The notes under the pieces: model-generated
The model's database searches: none
Told to the model about the DNA's origin: nothing
Seen by the model: only the letters and a program-made list of their open reading frames with translations
From: Bacillus sp. 103mf
Lineage (GTDB): Bacteria > Bacillota > Bacilli > Bacillales > Bacillaceae_G
Direction of reading: 5' to 3'
Length of the DNA: 64,000 nucleotides
Assembly: GCF_900116295.1 (NCBI RefSeq)
Contig: NZ_FPAF01000001.1
Location: forward strand, 1,113,213-1,177,212
Translations under genes and position numbers: made by a program
Part shown: piece by piece, positions 34,536 through 45,591 of the stretch
How positions within the stretch are numbered: position 1 is the first letter of the stretch
How the letters are laid out: the number at the start of each line of letters is the position of its first letter

Positions 34536-35828
34536 TTATGCGTTTTTAATAATTGCTGCGTCCATATTGTTAATAAGGGCATCAGCAAATTCGGAACATT
34601 TCACTTCAGTTGCACCTTCCATAAGGCGTGCGAAGTCATATGTTACCACTTTTGAAGCAATCGTTTTTTCTACAGAATTAGTAATTAAATTCGCCGCTTC
34701 ATTCCATCCTAAATGTTCTAACATCAATACTCCTGAAAGAAGAACTGAAGATGGATTTACTTTATCTAAACCTGCATATTTTGGAGCTGTACCATGTGTC
34801 GCTTCAAAAATAGCATGCCCAGTAACATAGTTAATGTTAGCACCCGGTGCAATACCGATGCCTCCAACTTGTGCTGCAAGTGCATCAGAAATATAATCGC
34901 CATTTAAGTTCATTGTTGCTACAACATCGAACTCGCGTGGACGTGTTAAGATTTGTTGTAAGAAAATATCTGCAATTGAATCTTTTACGATGATTTTTCC
35001 AGCCGCTTCTGCATCTGCCATCGCTTTATTCGCAGCATCTTTTCCTTCTTTCTCAACAATTCGATCATATTCAGCCCAAGTGAATACTTTGTCGCCAAAT
35101 TCTTGTTCTGCTACTTCATAACCCCAGTTTTTGAAAGCTCCTTCTGTAAATTTCATAATGTTACCTTTATGAACTAATGTAACAGAAGAACGTTTTTCAT
35201 TAATTGCATATTGAATCGCAGCGCGAACAAGACGCTTTGTACCTTCTTCAGAAATTGGTTTAATACCAAGTCCAGAAGTTTCTGGGAAACGGATTTTCTT
35301 TACACCCATTTCATTTTGTAAAAACGCAAGAAGCTTTTGAACCTCTTCAGAACCTTGCGCATATTCAATACCAGCGTAGATATCCTCCGTATTTTCACGG
35401 AAAATCACCATATCAGTATCTTCCGGACGCTTAATAGGAGAAGGAACCCCATCAAAATAGCGAACAGGACGTAAACATACGTATAAGTCTAATTCTTGAC
35501 GAAGTGCTACGTTTAAAGAACGAATTCCGCCACCAACAGGAGTTGTTAACGGTCCTTTAATTGCGATTAAATATTCGCGAATCAATTCTAACGTTTCTTC
35601 TGGTAACCACTCACCTGTTTGATTAAATGCTTTTTCCCCTGCAAGCACTTCTTTCCAAACAATTTTCTTCTCGCCATTATATGCTTTTTCAACAGCTGCT
35701 TCTAACACACGAGATGCTGCTGCCCAAATATCTGGTCCAATTCCGTCTCCTTCAATAAAAGGAATGATTGGATTGTTAGGTACATTCATAACACCATTCG
35801 TTACGGTAATTTTTTCTCCTGTAGTCAA
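34536..35828 (-). CDS. icd: Isocitrate dehydrogenase (NADP)
   Basis: 430 residues, homodimeric bacterial IDH. Substrate site: [15 protein letters not shown] with the phosphorylatable Ser position, [10 protein letters not shown], and [17 protein letters not shown] holding the metal Asps. NADP-binding segment [18 protein letters not shown] at 35828 is chosen since it lies 8 bp after GGGGG and gives MTTGEKITV, the usual N-terminus; the in-frame ATG at 35843 overlaps the ribosome site. Middle gene of citZ-icd-mdh. Confidence 0.96.
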   Translation of the reverse strand: MTTGEKITVTNGVMNVPNNPIIPFIEGDGIGPDIWAAASRVLEAAVEKAYNGEKKIVWKEVLAGEKAFNQTGEWLPEETLELIREYLIAIKGPLTTPVGGGIRSLNVALRQELDLYVCLRPVRYFDGVPSPIKRPEDTDMVIFRENTEDIYAGIEYAQGSEEVQKLLAFLQNEMGVKKIRFPETSGLGIKPISEEGTKRLVRAAIQYAINEKRSSVTLVHKGNIMKFTEGAFKNWGYEVAEQEFGDKVFTWAEYDRIVEKEGKDAANKAMADAEAAGKIIVKDSIADIFLQQILTRPREFDVVATMNLNGDYISDALAAQVGGIGIAPGANINYVTGHAIFEATHGTAPKYAGLDKVNPSSVLLSGVLMLEHLGWNEAANLITNSVEKTIASKVVTYDFARLMEGATEVKCSEFADALINNMDAAIIKNA

Positions 35829-35863
35829 TGTGATTACCCCCATGTTTGAAATTTCATATATAT

Positions 35864-35891
35864 GAAACTGAGGGATAAATCCCTCAGTTCA
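35864..35891. other. Hairpin in the citZ-icd spacer
   Basis: ACTGAGGGA-TAAA-TCCCTCAGT, a 9-bp stem without a T run on the minus strand. Candidate partial terminator or mRNA processing site that sets the citZ:icd ratio. Confidence 0.55.
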
Positions 35892-35960
35892 AATCATAAT
35901 TCAAGTCTAAATATTTCAATCATTATATCTTTGCGAAAAAGTCAGATTAATGAAAGCGCA

Positions 35961-37079
35961 TTATATTCTTTGTCCGATTGGTATATAGCGTTGGTTAATC
36001 GGACCAGTATAGTCTGCACGCGGACGGATTAGGCGGTTATTTTCATATTGTTCTAGAATATGAGCTAACCAACCAGACATACGGCTGACTGCAAAGATTG
36101 GTGTAAATAGATCATGATCAATTCCTAAGCAGTGGTACACAGATGCAGAATAAAAATCTACATTTGGTGGAAGATGTTTTGCTGAAGTTACAAGCTCTTC
36201 AATTTTAATAGACATATTATACCACTTCTCTTGTCCTGTTAGCACGCATAATCGCTTAGACATTTCACGTAAATGTTTTGCACGTGGATCACCATTGCGG
36301 TATACACGATGACCAAAGCCCATAATTTTTACTTTATTGTCAAGTGCATTATGAATATATGATTCTACATTTTCTTCTTCGCCAATTTCCATTAGCATCT
36401 TCATTACGTTTTCGTTTGCTCCGCCATGAAGTGGTCCCTTTAAAGCACCAATTGCTGCTGTAATACCGGAATATACATCAGAAAGTGTAGCCACACAAAC
36501 ACGTGCTGTGAAAGTAGATGCATTTAATTCATGATCCGCATGAAGTACAAGCGCTTTATCAAACGCTTCAATTTCAACTTCATTTGGCTCACGATCATTT
36601 AACATATATATAAAGTTTGCAGCTAATGATAAATCTTTACGAGGCTCGATAACAGGTAACCCCTTGCGAATTCTCGCATATGCTGCAACAAGAGTTGCAA
36701 CTTGCGCCTGTAGTTTAACCGCTTTCAAATAATTAGATGCCTCATCCATTAATTCAGCACTTTCATCATACAATGATAGCATGGAAATTGCTGTACGTAA
36801 AACTGACATTGGATGCGCAACTGTTAAATTTGTGTGTTGTAAATATTCCAAAATATCTTTTGGCACTGCCGCATGCTCGGCTAACTGTGTTTTTAATTCC
36901 TCTAATTCTACTTCATTTGGAAGTTTGCGATGCCATAATAAATATACAACTTCTTCAAATGTAGCATTTTCAGCTAAATCATCAATATTATATCCCACAT
37001 AAGTTAATGTATCATCAATAATAGAGCTTACAGATGATGTTGTTGCTACTACCCCTTCTAAACCTCGAATAACAGTCAT
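35961..37079 (-). CDS. citZ: Citrate synthase
   Basis: 372 residues, the compact Gram-positive type. Active-site residues lie in ALVLHADHELNASTF (His), GALKGPLHGGANENVMKML (His) and VKIMGFGHRVYRNGDPRA, with Asp in NVDFYSASVYHCLGI. Condenses acetyl-CoA and oxaloacetate. First gene of citZ-icd-mdh. ATG follows AAAGGAGAGATTAT. In B. subtilis it is controlled by CcpC and CcpA; the 428-bp region upstream holds an unexplained RNA-like structure. Confidence 0.97.
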   Translation of the reverse strand: MTVIRGLEGVVATTSSVSSIIDDTLTYVGYNIDDLAENATFEEVVYLLWHRKLPNEVELEELKTQLAEHAAVPKDILEYLQHTNLTVAHPMSVLRTAISMLSLYDESAELMDEASNYLKAVKLQAQVATLVAAYARIRKGLPVIEPRKDLSLAANFIYMLNDREPNEVEIEAFDKALVLHADHELNASTFTARVCVATLSDVYSGITAAIGALKGPLHGGANENVMKMLMEIGEEENVESYIHNALDNKVKIMGFGHRVYRNGDPRAKHLREMSKRLCVLTGQEKWYNMSIKIEELVTSAKHLPPNVDFYSASVYHCLGIDHDLFTPIFAVSRMSGWLAHILEQYENNRLIRPRADYTGPINQRYIPIGQRI

Positions 37080-37245
37080 TATAATCTCTCCTTTTCCTCG
37101 AAATTTCTCCCCAACCTAATACTTTTTCTCAATTAAATGTGTGTTCCACTGTTCAAGAAAGTGAATGAGCACCCGTTCACCTCTTAAACAAGTGAAATAC
37201 ACAATGGCACAATCATTACCATTTTTACATCTATCTATCGTCCCA

Positions 37246-37306
37246 CACTATGTAGCATGGGCGTGAGCTTCTCCCCGAACCCCCACGCCTAAAACGACAC
37301 ATAGTG
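37246..37306 (-). other. Structured element upstream of citZ (possible RNA)
   Basis: Outer stem CACTATGT/ACATAGTG (37246-37253 with 37299-37306) and inner stem GGCGTG/CACGCC (37260-37265 with 37284-37289) enclose an 18-nt loop rich in G on the minus strand (GGGGTTCGGGGAG). No T run follows on either strand, so it is not a simple terminator. Its G+C content stands out in this AT-rich gap. The rest of 37080-37507 shows nothing I can name. Confidence 0.5.
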
Positions 37307-37507
37307 AGGAAATATAATTTCGGAGAGCTTTCCTATAAAAACAGCATAAAACAATATTAACAAAATTATTTCATGTTATTTTTATTTTATCTGGTGTAGG
37401 TCTATGCTGTTATGTAACTCGAAGAAGTGCCTTACATACATTATAAACAATTATCTGACTTTTGTGAATGGAAAGAATTCGAAAATTTTATATTAAAATA
37501 AATTTTT

Positions 37508-37969
37508 TTATTTAAACAGCTGTATAATGTTCATCACAGCGTATGCAATTCCTGCTCCAATTAACGGTCCTACCGCCACTCCATTAAATAGTGCTACCGC
37601 AAGAATTGTTCCAAACACAAGAGCAGTTGTAATGTGCGGATCGTGCGCTAAAAGTTGTACACCACCTTTGGCAATAAGCGCCACAGCAATTCCTGAAGCG
37701 AGAGCAATCCAAGCATAATAAGATTTTGTCGCCTCTACAAGCTGCTTAAATCCAATTTCTCCTGTTGCAATTGGGACAAGGACCGCAATTGTTATAACGG
37801 TAACCCCAAGGTTAATTCCTTTCGTTTGCAAATAAGGGAAAATTTTGTCTCCTAAAAACGTCCACTTTAGTAAAAATAGAACACTAACCGCTACTGTTAA
37901 AGATTGATTTTTCGCGATAAGTCCGATGACAAGAAGTATGAATAAAAATAAAGTCGACTGACTAATCAT
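37508..37969 (-). CDS. ytwI: DUF441 family membrane protein
   Basis: 153 residues, four TM helices, DUF441 (YtwI) of unknown function. GVTVITIAVLVPIATGEIGF and the final GVAVGPLIGAGIAYAVM are characteristic. The start is ATG 37969, 7 bp after AGAAAGGATG; earlier in-frame starts have no ribosome site. Sits between citZ and ytvI as in B. subtilis. Divergent from ytvI; the 299-bp gap between them shows no feature I can support. Confidence 0.88.
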   Translation of the reverse strand: MISQSTLFLFILLVIGLIAKNQSLTVAVSVLFLLKWTFLGDKIFPYLQTKGINLGVTVITIAVLVPIATGEIGFKQLVEATKSYYAWIALASGIAVALIAKGGVQLLAHDPHITTALVFGTILAVALFNGVAVGPLIGAGIAYAVMNIIQLFK

Positions 37970-38268
37970 GATGTCGCATCCTTTCTGAAAATAATGAAGA
38001 GCTCTCAAATATGTCCCCTTTCTGAAATAAAAAGAGGAATTCGCTCTTCAAATAGAGAATCGTTTCCACTTATACCAAAAGTGATTACTTTCCTTTTCTT
38101 TCTTATAAGAAAAAGGTAAAATAAAAAAGAAAAAATCTATATTACATCATACCATACCATTTACAGAAGAGGCATGAAGCACCTCATTATTTGATGTATA
38201 TTTTCAAGTTAATCATTACACAAGCTTCGCTCATACGTAACATTTTTTGCAGAGGAGGGAAAACACCT

Positions 38269-39375
38269 TTGAGTCGAAATTCACTCTACATAGCACTTCG
38301 ACTTCTCTTTGTTATTGCAGCAACTATATTAGGAGTATACGCGCTGTTGTATATATCAAGTCTTGTCTATCCATTTATTATCGCTTTTGCAATTGCATAT
38401 TTAATCAATCCAGTTGTAAACTTTCTTGATCAAAAACTACGATTCCCTCGTGCTTTGTCTGTATTTATTAGCCTCGTTCTTGTTTTTGGCGCCATCGTCG
38501 GGCTCGTTACGTATCTTGTAACAGAAGCAATTTCCGCAACAACATATTTGTTACAAATCGTACCAGAAAAATTCCCGGCTCTAGTTCAGTATTTACAGGA
38601 ATTTGCACTTACCAATATTATGCCACTCTACAACGATTTGATTTCTAAGTTTAAGCATCTCGGTGCAACACAACAAAGCACGATTACAACAAACATTCAA
38701 AATCTCGGTACAGAAGCAACACAGCAAATGAAATCTATTTTGACAGCCATTATAAGCGGATTAACAAATTTCATTAGCGCTCTTCCAACCACCTTAACTG
38801 TTCTCGTATTCGTCTTGTTAGCCACTTTCTTTATTAGCTTTGACTGGCACCGCCTTGCCTGTAAAATCGAAAAGTTATTACCTAATCGATTACACGGTTA
38901 TGGAAAAACAATTTTTGTGGATTTACGAAAAGCTTTATTTGGATTTGTGAAAGCACAATTTACACTCATATCCATGACGACCATTATCGTTCTAATTGGA
39001 CTATTAATTTTGCGTGTACCGTACGCAATTACAATCGCCCTTGTTACAGGATTTGTGGATTTACTTCCATACTTAGGAACAGGAGCTGTTTTCGTTCCAT
39101 GGATTATTTATATATTCTTTACAGGAGATACCGCCTTCGCACTTGGTTTACTTATTTTATATATCGTTGTCATCGTGCAGCGTCAATTAATGGAGCCAAA
39201 GGTATTATCATCTAACATTGGACTTGATCCACTGCCAACATTATTTTCTTTATTTATCGGATTTAAACTATTTGGTTTTTTAGGATTAATTATTGGTCCT
39301 GTAACACTCGTTTTATTAAATACATTGCATAAAGCAAATGTATTTAAAGATCTTTGGAAGTTTATAAAAGGGTAA
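38269..39375 (+). CDS. ytvI: AI-2E family transporter-like membrane protein YtvI
   Basis: 368 residues, about eight TM helices. LLYISSLVYPFIIAFAIAYLINP near the start and VTGFVDLLPYLGTGAVFVPW then IGLDPLPTLFSLFIGFKLFG near the end are family hallmarks (UPF0118/AI-2E). Role not established; relatives include Na+/H+ antiporters and the AI-2 exporter. TTG at 38269 is the start: AGAGGAGGG is 9 bp upstream and the preceding frame has no ribosome site. Confidence 0.88.
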   Translation: MSRNSLYIALRLLFVIAATILGVYALLYISSLVYPFIIAFAIAYLINPVVNFLDQKLRFPRALSVFISLVLVFGAIVGLVTYLVTEAISATTYLLQIVPEKFPALVQYLQEFALTNIMPLYNDLISKFKHLGATQQSTITTNIQNLGTEATQQMKSILTAIISGLTNFISALPTTLTVLVFVLLATFFISFDWHRLACKIEKLLPNRLHGYGKTIFVDLRKALFGFVKAQFTLISMTTIIVLIGLLILRVPYAITIALVTGFVDLLPYLGTGAVFVPWIIYIFFTGDTAFALGLLILYIVVIVQRQLMEPKVLSSNIGLDPLPTLFSLFIGFKLFGFLGLIIGPVTLVLLNTLHKANVFKDLWKFIKG

Positions 39376-39390
39376 TAGCTACACCACCTA

Positions 39391-39420
39391 AAACAAGGAG
39401 AAGTCCCTCCTTGTTTTTTT
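39391..39420 (+). terminator. Terminator of ytvI
   Basis: AAACAAGGAG-AAGT-CCCTCCTTGTTTTTTT: stem AACAAGGAG/CTCCTTGTT and T run. Confidence 0.9.
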
Positions 39421-39505
39421 ATTTATAAAAATGAATAAAAATACTATATTTTCCTTCATTTTTCTACAAATGAATAAATATTCACCTGTTTTTCCGACAA
39501 AAAAT

Positions 39506-39541
39506 AACGCTTGAAGAGTTTTTCTCTCTCAAGCGTTATTT
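39506..39541. terminator. Terminator of fxsA
   Basis: AATAACGCTTGA ... TCAAGCGTTATT with AGAG/CTCT continuing the stem; T run on the minus strand. Overlaps the fxsA stop. Confidence 0.88.
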
Positions 39542-39925
39542 TTGCACAATAATTGTATTGTTTCGATTTATTTTTCGTTCCATCCATTTGATTACCATAT
39601 ATTTCACTGGTTTTCTCGCTGCTGGAATCAATAAAATTATTCCTACACAATCTGTTATATAGCCAGGTATCATTAGAAGTATACCACCTGCAAAAATACA
39701 AATCGCATCCAATACAGCATCACCTGGAAGTTCACCTCTACTGAACCGATATTGAATATCTCTCCATACTGCTAACCCTTGTCGCTTTGCTATATATGCT
39801 CCAATTATACTCGTTAGTATAATAACACAAAATGTCGGCCATAACCCAATCCATTGACTCGATCCGATTAACATTGTAATTTCTAACGCTGGAATTAAAA
39901 TAAACAAGAAGAGAAACACTTTCAT
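39536..39925 (-). CDS. fxsA: FxsA family membrane protein
   Basis: 129 residues with an N-terminal TM helix and two further TMs. PALEITMLIGSSQWIGLWPT and GGILLMIPGYITDCVGIILLIPAAR match the FxsA family, named for suppression of F exclusion of phage T7 in E. coli; the cellular role is unknown. ATG at 39925 is 6 bp after AGAGGTG. Follows pyk, as in B. subtilis. Confidence 0.88.
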   Translation of the reverse strand: MKVFLFLFILIPALEITMLIGSSQWIGLWPTFCVIILTSIIGAYIAKRQGLAVWRDIQYRFSRGELPGDAVLDAICIFAGGILLMIPGYITDCVGIILLIPAARKPVKYMVIKWMERKINRNNTIIVQK

Positions 39926-39970
39926 TCCTCTCACCTCTTTTTCTAAATCTTCTTATTTTCAAATTTTGTA

Positions 39971-39999
39971 AAAAAAAGAGAAGGATTTACATCCTTCCC
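39971..39999 (-). terminator. Terminator of pfkA-pyk
   Basis: GGAAGGAT-GTAA-ATCCTTCTCTTTTTTT on the minus strand, 13 bp past the pyk stop. Confidence 0.88.
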
Positions 40000-40012
40000 C
40001 ACATATTATTAC

Positions 40013-41770
40013 TTATAGCACTTCCGCATGTCCATTATATACAATTCCACGCGCCGCATCAACTGTTACTTCTTGGCCGCTTTTTAGCGTAGCAGTTGCA
40101 GTTGTTACACCAACGATAACTGGAATGCCAATTGATACACCAACAACTGCTGCATGGCTTGTTAATCCGCCTTCTTCTACAACAAGTGCTGCTGCTTTTT
40201 CAATCGCAGGAATCATATCTTTATCAGTGCTTACTGTAACAAGAATAGAACCTTCTGTTACGTTCGCTAATGCTTCCTCAGCTGTTTTAGCTACAACAAC
40301 TTTACCTTTTGCTGTTTTACGGCCAATTCCTTGTCCTTTAGCGATTTGTTCGCCAACAACATGAATTTTCATTAAGTTTGTTGTACCAGTTTCAGCAAGT
40401 GGTACACCAGCAGTGATTACAACTGTATCACCAAGACCGATCATCTCTGCATCCATAGCTGTTTGAATTGCAGTTTCTAACATTTCATCTGTAGATTTCG
40501 CTTTTTCTTCCGCCATATACGCTTGCACACCCCAAGATAGTGCAAGACGACGACATACTTGCTCATTAGATGTTACAGCTACAATTGGAGATTTCGGACG
40601 ATATTTAGAAATCATTTTTGCAGTATAACCGCTTTCTGTAGGAGCTACGATTGCCGCTACGTCAAGTGCGATTGCTGTATGTGCAACAGATTGGCTAATT
40701 GCATCTGTAATTGTGCAAGATTGCTCTTGTAGACGTTTTTGGAACATATCTTCATATTGCAGTGATTTTTCAACACGTAATGCAATATTCGCCATCATTT
40801 TCACTGCTTCAACTGGATATAAACCTGCTGCCGTTTCACCAGAAAGCATGATTGCATCTGTACCATCGAAAATAGCGTTCGCTACGTCACTTGCTTCCGC
40901 ACGTGTCGGACGAGGATTACGTTGCATAGAATCTAACATTTGCGTTGCAGTGATAACTGGCTTTCCTAATACGTTACATTTTTTGATTAGACGTTTTTGT
41001 ACTAACGGTACTTCTTCTGGTGGAATTTCTACACCCATGTCACCGCGCGCTACCATTAAACCATCAGAAACTTCTAGGATAGAATCGATATTATCGATAC
41101 CTTCTTGGTTCTCGATTTTCGGAATAATTTGAATGTGTCCTGCGCCGTGCGCTTCTAATAGCTCACGAATTTCTAATACGTCAGATGCTTTACGTACGAA
41201 AGAAGCTGCAATGAAGTCAACGCTTTGCTCGATACCGAAGACGATATCTTGAATATCTTTTTCTGTAATACCAGGAAGTTTAATACTTACGTTTGGTACG
41301 TTTACACCTTTTTTATTTTTTACCATACCGCTGTTTAATACTTTTGTGCGGATATCACCGTTTGCTTTTTCGATTACTTCTAACTCAATAAGACCGTCAT
41401 CAATTAGAATGCGAGAACCTGGGTCTACATCGTCATAAAGTCCTGCATAAGTTACAGAGAATTTTTCAGCAGTTCCTAACACTTGCTCTGTAGAAATAAC
41501 AACTTCTGCACCTGTTTTTAGTTCAGCTTGTCCGTCTACAAAGTCATGTGTACGAATTTCTGGACCTTTTGTATCAAGTAAGATTGCTACCGTTTTACCT
41601 GTTTTCTTTGCAGCCTCACGGATCGTTTTAATGCGTAATCCATGCTCCTCATGACTACCATGAGAGAAGTTTAAACGACAAACGTTCATACCTGCTTCGA
41701 TTAATTGTTCTAATTTCTCAATACTTTCACTAGCGGGACCGATTGTACATACAATTTTAGTTTTGCGCAT
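40013..41770 (-). CDS. pyk: Pyruvate kinase
   Basis: 585 residues. TIM-barrel A domain with the B-domain lid (about 70-165), active site [39 protein letters not shown] domain follows. A C-terminal extension of about 110 residues ([23 protein letters not shown]) resembles the PEP-utilising domain of PTS enzyme I, normal in Bacillus Pyk. Final step of glycolysis. Downstream of pfkA by 54 bp in one operon; a cre-like sequence lies in that gap. Confidence 0.97.
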   Translation of the reverse strand: MRKTKIVCTIGPASESIEKLEQLIEAGMNVCRLNFSHGSHEEHGLRIKTIREAAKKTGKTVAILLDTKGPEIRTHDFVDGQAELKTGAEVVISTEQVLGTAEKFSVTYAGLYDDVDPGSRILIDDGLIELEVIEKANGDIRTKVLNSGMVKNKKGVNVPNVSIKLPGITEKDIQDIVFGIEQSVDFIAASFVRKASDVLEIRELLEAHGAGHIQIIPKIENQEGIDNIDSILEVSDGLMVARGDMGVEIPPEEVPLVQKRLIKKCNVLGKPVITATQMLDSMQRNPRPTRAEASDVANAIFDGTDAIMLSGETAAGLYPVEAVKMMANIALRVEKSLQYEDMFQKRLQEQSCTITDAISQSVAHTAIALDVAAIVAPTESGYTAKMISKYRPKSPIVAVTSNEQVCRRLALSWGVQAYMAEEKAKSTDEMLETAIQTAMDAEMIGLGDTVVITAGVPLAETGTTNLMKIHVVGEQIAKGQGIGRKTAKGKVVVAKTAEEALANVTEGSILVTVSTDKDMIPAIEKAAALVVEEGGLTSHAAVVGVSIGIPVIVGVTTATATLKSGQEVTVDAARGIVYNGHAEVL

Positions 41771-41790
41771 ACCGCACCTCCGAATATTTA

Positions 41791-41804
41791 TGAAAACGTT
41801 ACCA
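41791..41804. promoter_or_regulatory. cre-like sequence between pfkA and pyk
   Basis: TGAAAACGTTACCA matches the cre consensus except at the twelfth position. It lies 20 bp upstream of the pyk start codon inside a probable operon, so it could be a roadblock or chance. Confidence 0.35.
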
Positions 41805-41824
41805 TTAACTTAACATTACAACAA

Positions 41825-42790
<966 letters not shown>

Positions 42791-42874
42791 TCACCTCATA
42801 AAGATTATTTGCCTTATAATAAAATAACATGAAGAAATATAAAATTACAATGGAGAAGATGTGTCTTTTCATAA

Positions 42875-42913
42875 GAAAAACGTGCATTCGCGAGATGGAA
42901 CGCACGCTTTTTC
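42875..42913 (-). terminator. Terminator of accD-accA
   Basis: AAAAAGCGTGCGTTC ... GAATGCACGTTTTTC on the minus strand; stem of about 10 bp with T run, at the accA stop. Confidence 0.85.
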
Positions 42914-43887
42914 TATTTTACCCCAATGGAAGCGTTTGAAAACGAAACTTGCCCAATTTTCATATATTTTTTATAGCGATTTTCGATTAGCTGCTCTTTC
43001 GAAACACCTTCCAATTGTTGGAACGTTTTTTGCAGAGTACGATTTATATATTCCGCTTGCTTCACTACGTCGCGATGTGCACCGCCGCGAGCTTCTGGAA
43101 TAATTTCATCAATGACACCTAATTCTTTCAAATTAGCCGCTGTGATTTTCATCGTTTCTGCAGCTTCTTTTGATTTCGTAGCATCTTTCCAAAGAATTGC
43201 CGCTGCTCCTTCAGGCGAAATAACCGAATATGTGGAGTTTTCTAGCATGTATACATAATTACCTACACCAAGTCCTAACGCACCGCCACTTCCACCTTCA
43301 CCAATTACAATACAAATAACAGGTACAGTCAGTCCAGCCATTTCAAATAAATTGCGCGCAATTGCTTCACTTTGTCCACGCTCTTCAGCTGCCTTTCCTG
43401 GATATGCACCTTTTGTATCAACAAAACAGATGATTGGGCGATTAAATTTTTCAGCTTGCTTCATAAGGCGCAGCGCTTTGCGATACCCTTCTGGATGAGG
43501 CATTCCGAAATTACGGCGAATATTTTCTTTCGTATCTTTCCCGCGCTGATGACCAATTACTGTAACAGGCATCCCGTTATATTTCGCAATCCCGCCGACA
43601 ATTGCTGCATCATCGCCAAATAATCGATCTCCGTGACACTCAAAAAAATCAGTAAATAAGTGCTGGATGTAATCCAGCGTTGCCGGTCTTTCCGCATGAC
43701 GCGCAATTTGAACACGGTCCCACACTTTCATGTTACCGTATATTTCTTCTTCTAAATGCTCTAATTTGCCTTCCAAGATACGAATCTCTTCACTGAAGTC
43801 CATCTGACTGTTTTTCGTATACTCTTTTAACTCGCTAATTTTATTTCTTAGCTCAACAACTGGTTTTTCGAATTCTAATTCTGCCAT
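42913..43887 (-). CDS. accA: Acetyl-CoA carboxylase carboxyltransferase subunit alpha
   Basis: 324 residues. Crotonase-like carboxyltransferase half: [27 protein letters not shown] (family motif, here in one run of the N-domain), [18 protein letters not shown], and [17 protein letters not shown]. Works with AccD to make malonyl-CoA for fatty acids. Its start overlaps the end of accD by 13 bp, implying coupled translation. Confidence 0.96.
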   Translation of the reverse strand: MAELEFEKPVVELRNKISELKEYTKNSQMDFSEEIRILEGKLEHLEEEIYGNMKVWDRVQIARHAERPATLDYIQHLFTDFFECHGDRLFGDDAAIVGGIAKYNGMPVTVIGHQRGKDTKENIRRNFGMPHPEGYRKALRLMKQAEKFNRPIICFVDTKGAYPGKAAEERGQSEAIARNLFEMAGLTVPVICIVIGEGGSGGALGLGVGNYVYMLENSTYSVISPEGAAAILWKDATKSKEAAETMKITAANLKELGVIDEIIPEARGGAHRDVVKQAEYINRTLQKTFQQLEGVSKEQLIENRYKKYMKIGQVSFSNASIGVK

Positions 43888-44744
43888 GACACCACTTCCT
43901 CCCCTTGATGAACTTCTAAAATCTTACGGAGCGTGTCTCTCATATCATTGCGATGCACAACTGCATCTAATTGTCCGTGTTCTAATAAAAACTCTGCCGT
44001 TTGGAAATCCTCTGGCAATTTCTCACGAACCGTCTGTTCAATTACACGACGACCGGCAAACCCAATTAATGCACCAGGTTCTGCTAGATTGTAATCACCA
44101 AGTGAAGCAAAGCTCGCAGAAACTCCGCCTGTCGTTGGGTGTGTCATAATTGAAATGAATAAACCACCTGCATTGCTATGTTTTTTTAAAGCTATACTTG
44201 TCTTCGCCATTTGCATTAAGCTTAAAATACCCTCTTGCATACGCGCTCCGCCTGATGCAGTAAAAATAAGAAACGGCGCTTTCATTTCATATGCTTTTTC
44301 AACAGCACGCGCAATTTTTTCACCTACAACAGAGCCCATGCTTCCCATTCGAAACCTTGAATCCATAACCGCAACAACAACAAGCATATCCTCGATCGTT
44401 CCTTCTCCTGTCACAACCGCTTCATTTAATCCGGTTTTTTTACGATCACTCTCAAGTTTCTCCTCGTAGCCAGGGAATTGAAGCGGGTTTGCCGAAATCA
44501 TTTCTTTGTCATATTCACGAAATGAATTTTCATCTAACAAACTTTCAAGACGTTCCCATGCATTCATCGGGTGATGATAGCCACAGTTAACACATACTTT
44601 TAAATTTTTCAGAAGTTCTTTCGTATACATGATTTTTTTGCATTTCGGACATTTTGTCATGACACCGTCCGGTACATCTTTTCGTACCTGCTCTGAAGGA
44701 ATTGCAGCATACTTTTTCTTCTTTAGGAATAAATCTCGTAGCAA
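43875..44744 (-). CDS. accD: Acetyl-CoA carboxylase carboxyltransferase subunit beta
   Basis: 289 residues. N-terminal zinc ribbon CPKC-x15-CVNC (residues about 32-55) and carboxyltransferase core with [17 protein letters not shown] and [17 protein letters not shown]. Starts at TTG behind AAGGAGGG. Forms the AccA2D2 carboxyltransferase. Ends inside accA's start. Confidence 0.96.
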   Translation of the reverse strand: MLRDLFLKKKKYAAIPSEQVRKDVPDGVMTKCPKCKKIMYTKELLKNLKVCVNCGYHHPMNAWERLESLLDENSFREYDKEMISANPLQFPGYEEKLESDRKKTGLNEAVVTGEGTIEDMLVVVAVMDSRFRMGSMGSVVGEKIARAVEKAYEMKAPFLIFTASGGARMQEGILSLMQMAKTSIALKKHSNAGGLFISIMTHPTTGGVSASFASLGDYNLAEPGALIGFAGRRVIEQTVREKLPEDFQTAEFLLEHGQLDAVVHRNDMRDTLRKILEVHQGEEVVSWQN

Positions 44745-44797
44745 AGTTTGACCCTCCTTTAGGTGATAAAAGAGCTAAGGTTAACGAGTAAGAAAAT

Positions 44798-44836
44798 GGG
44801 GCTAACACCTAAATCAATTGGTGTTAGCCTTATTTT
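44798..44836 (-). terminator. Terminator of the ytsJ-gntR unit
   Basis: AAGGCTAACACC ... GGTGTTAGCC: 10-bp perfect stem upstream of accD. The downstream tail on the minus strand (CCATTTTC) is weak, so partial read-through into accDA is possible. Confidence 0.7.
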
Positions 44837-44941
44837 CTCAATTTGCCTTATAACTCGTCTCTTTACGTTTAACTTTAAACGTTATCTTGTAGAATTTGTG
44901 TCGGAACGTGTCATGGTTATTTCGACAAATTTTGTATAAAA

Positions 44942-45577
44942 TTACAAATGAAACTGTATATTTCCCATTATTGCATCATAAAGCTCTAATGCTGTTTGTT
45001 CTTGTTTATTCTGTAATGCTATATATAGCTTTTCATGTAACTCGCGCGCGTTTAAATGAACATCACAAGAAAGCGTTGAAGCGTAGTCATGTACAATCAT
45101 CCAAACACGATACATTAAATAATTATCAACTTGTTCTACAAGCGTTTTTAAAAAGGTTTGATGAAATACTGCGATAGATGATTGTTCATCGGAAAAAATT
45201 TCATGAAATGCTTCCAAACAGTTCCCTGTCTGTGTTTGACATAAAACACGAATCGCATCTTTTTCAAGCAATTCTTTCATTTGCAACAAATCCCGCCGCG
45301 TCTTTTCATCTTGTAATAAGAACGGTGCAATTAATTGCACCAGACCGTTTTCATAAAAATTTCGAATGAACGTCCCTTCACCGCGCCGCGTTTCAATTAG
45401 ACCTACCAGTTCTAACGACCTGAGCGCTTCGCGAACAGATGAGCGTCCAACATTTAAACGTGCACTTAGCTCACGTTCAGACGGTAGGCGGTCGCCCGCC
45501 TTCAATCCATCCTCTTGTATGATAAAACGAATTTTTTTCACTATTTCTAGATATACTTTTGTTTGTGATGATGTCAA
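44942..45577 (-). CDS. GntR-family (FadR subfamily) transcriptional regulator
   Basis: 211 residues. N-terminal winged helix: LKAGDRLPSERELSARLNVG then SSVREALRSLELVGLIETRRGEGTFI. C-terminal FCD-type helical effector domain (KELLEKDAIRVL ... LHEKLYIALQNKQEQTALEL). Starts at TTG behind GCGAGGAA, 14 bp after the malic enzyme stop, so the two are cotranscribed and the regulator may control that unit or accDA. Effector unknown. Confidence 0.85.
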   Translation of the reverse strand: MTSSQTKVYLEIVKKIRFIIQEDGLKAGDRLPSERELSARLNVGRSSVREALRSLELVGLIETRRGEGTFIRNFYENGLVQLIAPFLLQDEKTRRDLLQMKELLEKDAIRVLCQTQTGNCLEAFHEIFSDEQSSIAVFHQTFLKTLVEQVDNYLMYRVWMIVHDYASTLSCDVHLNARELHEKLYIALQNKQEQTALELYDAIMGNIQFHL

Positions 45578-45591
45578 TGAACATTCCTCGC

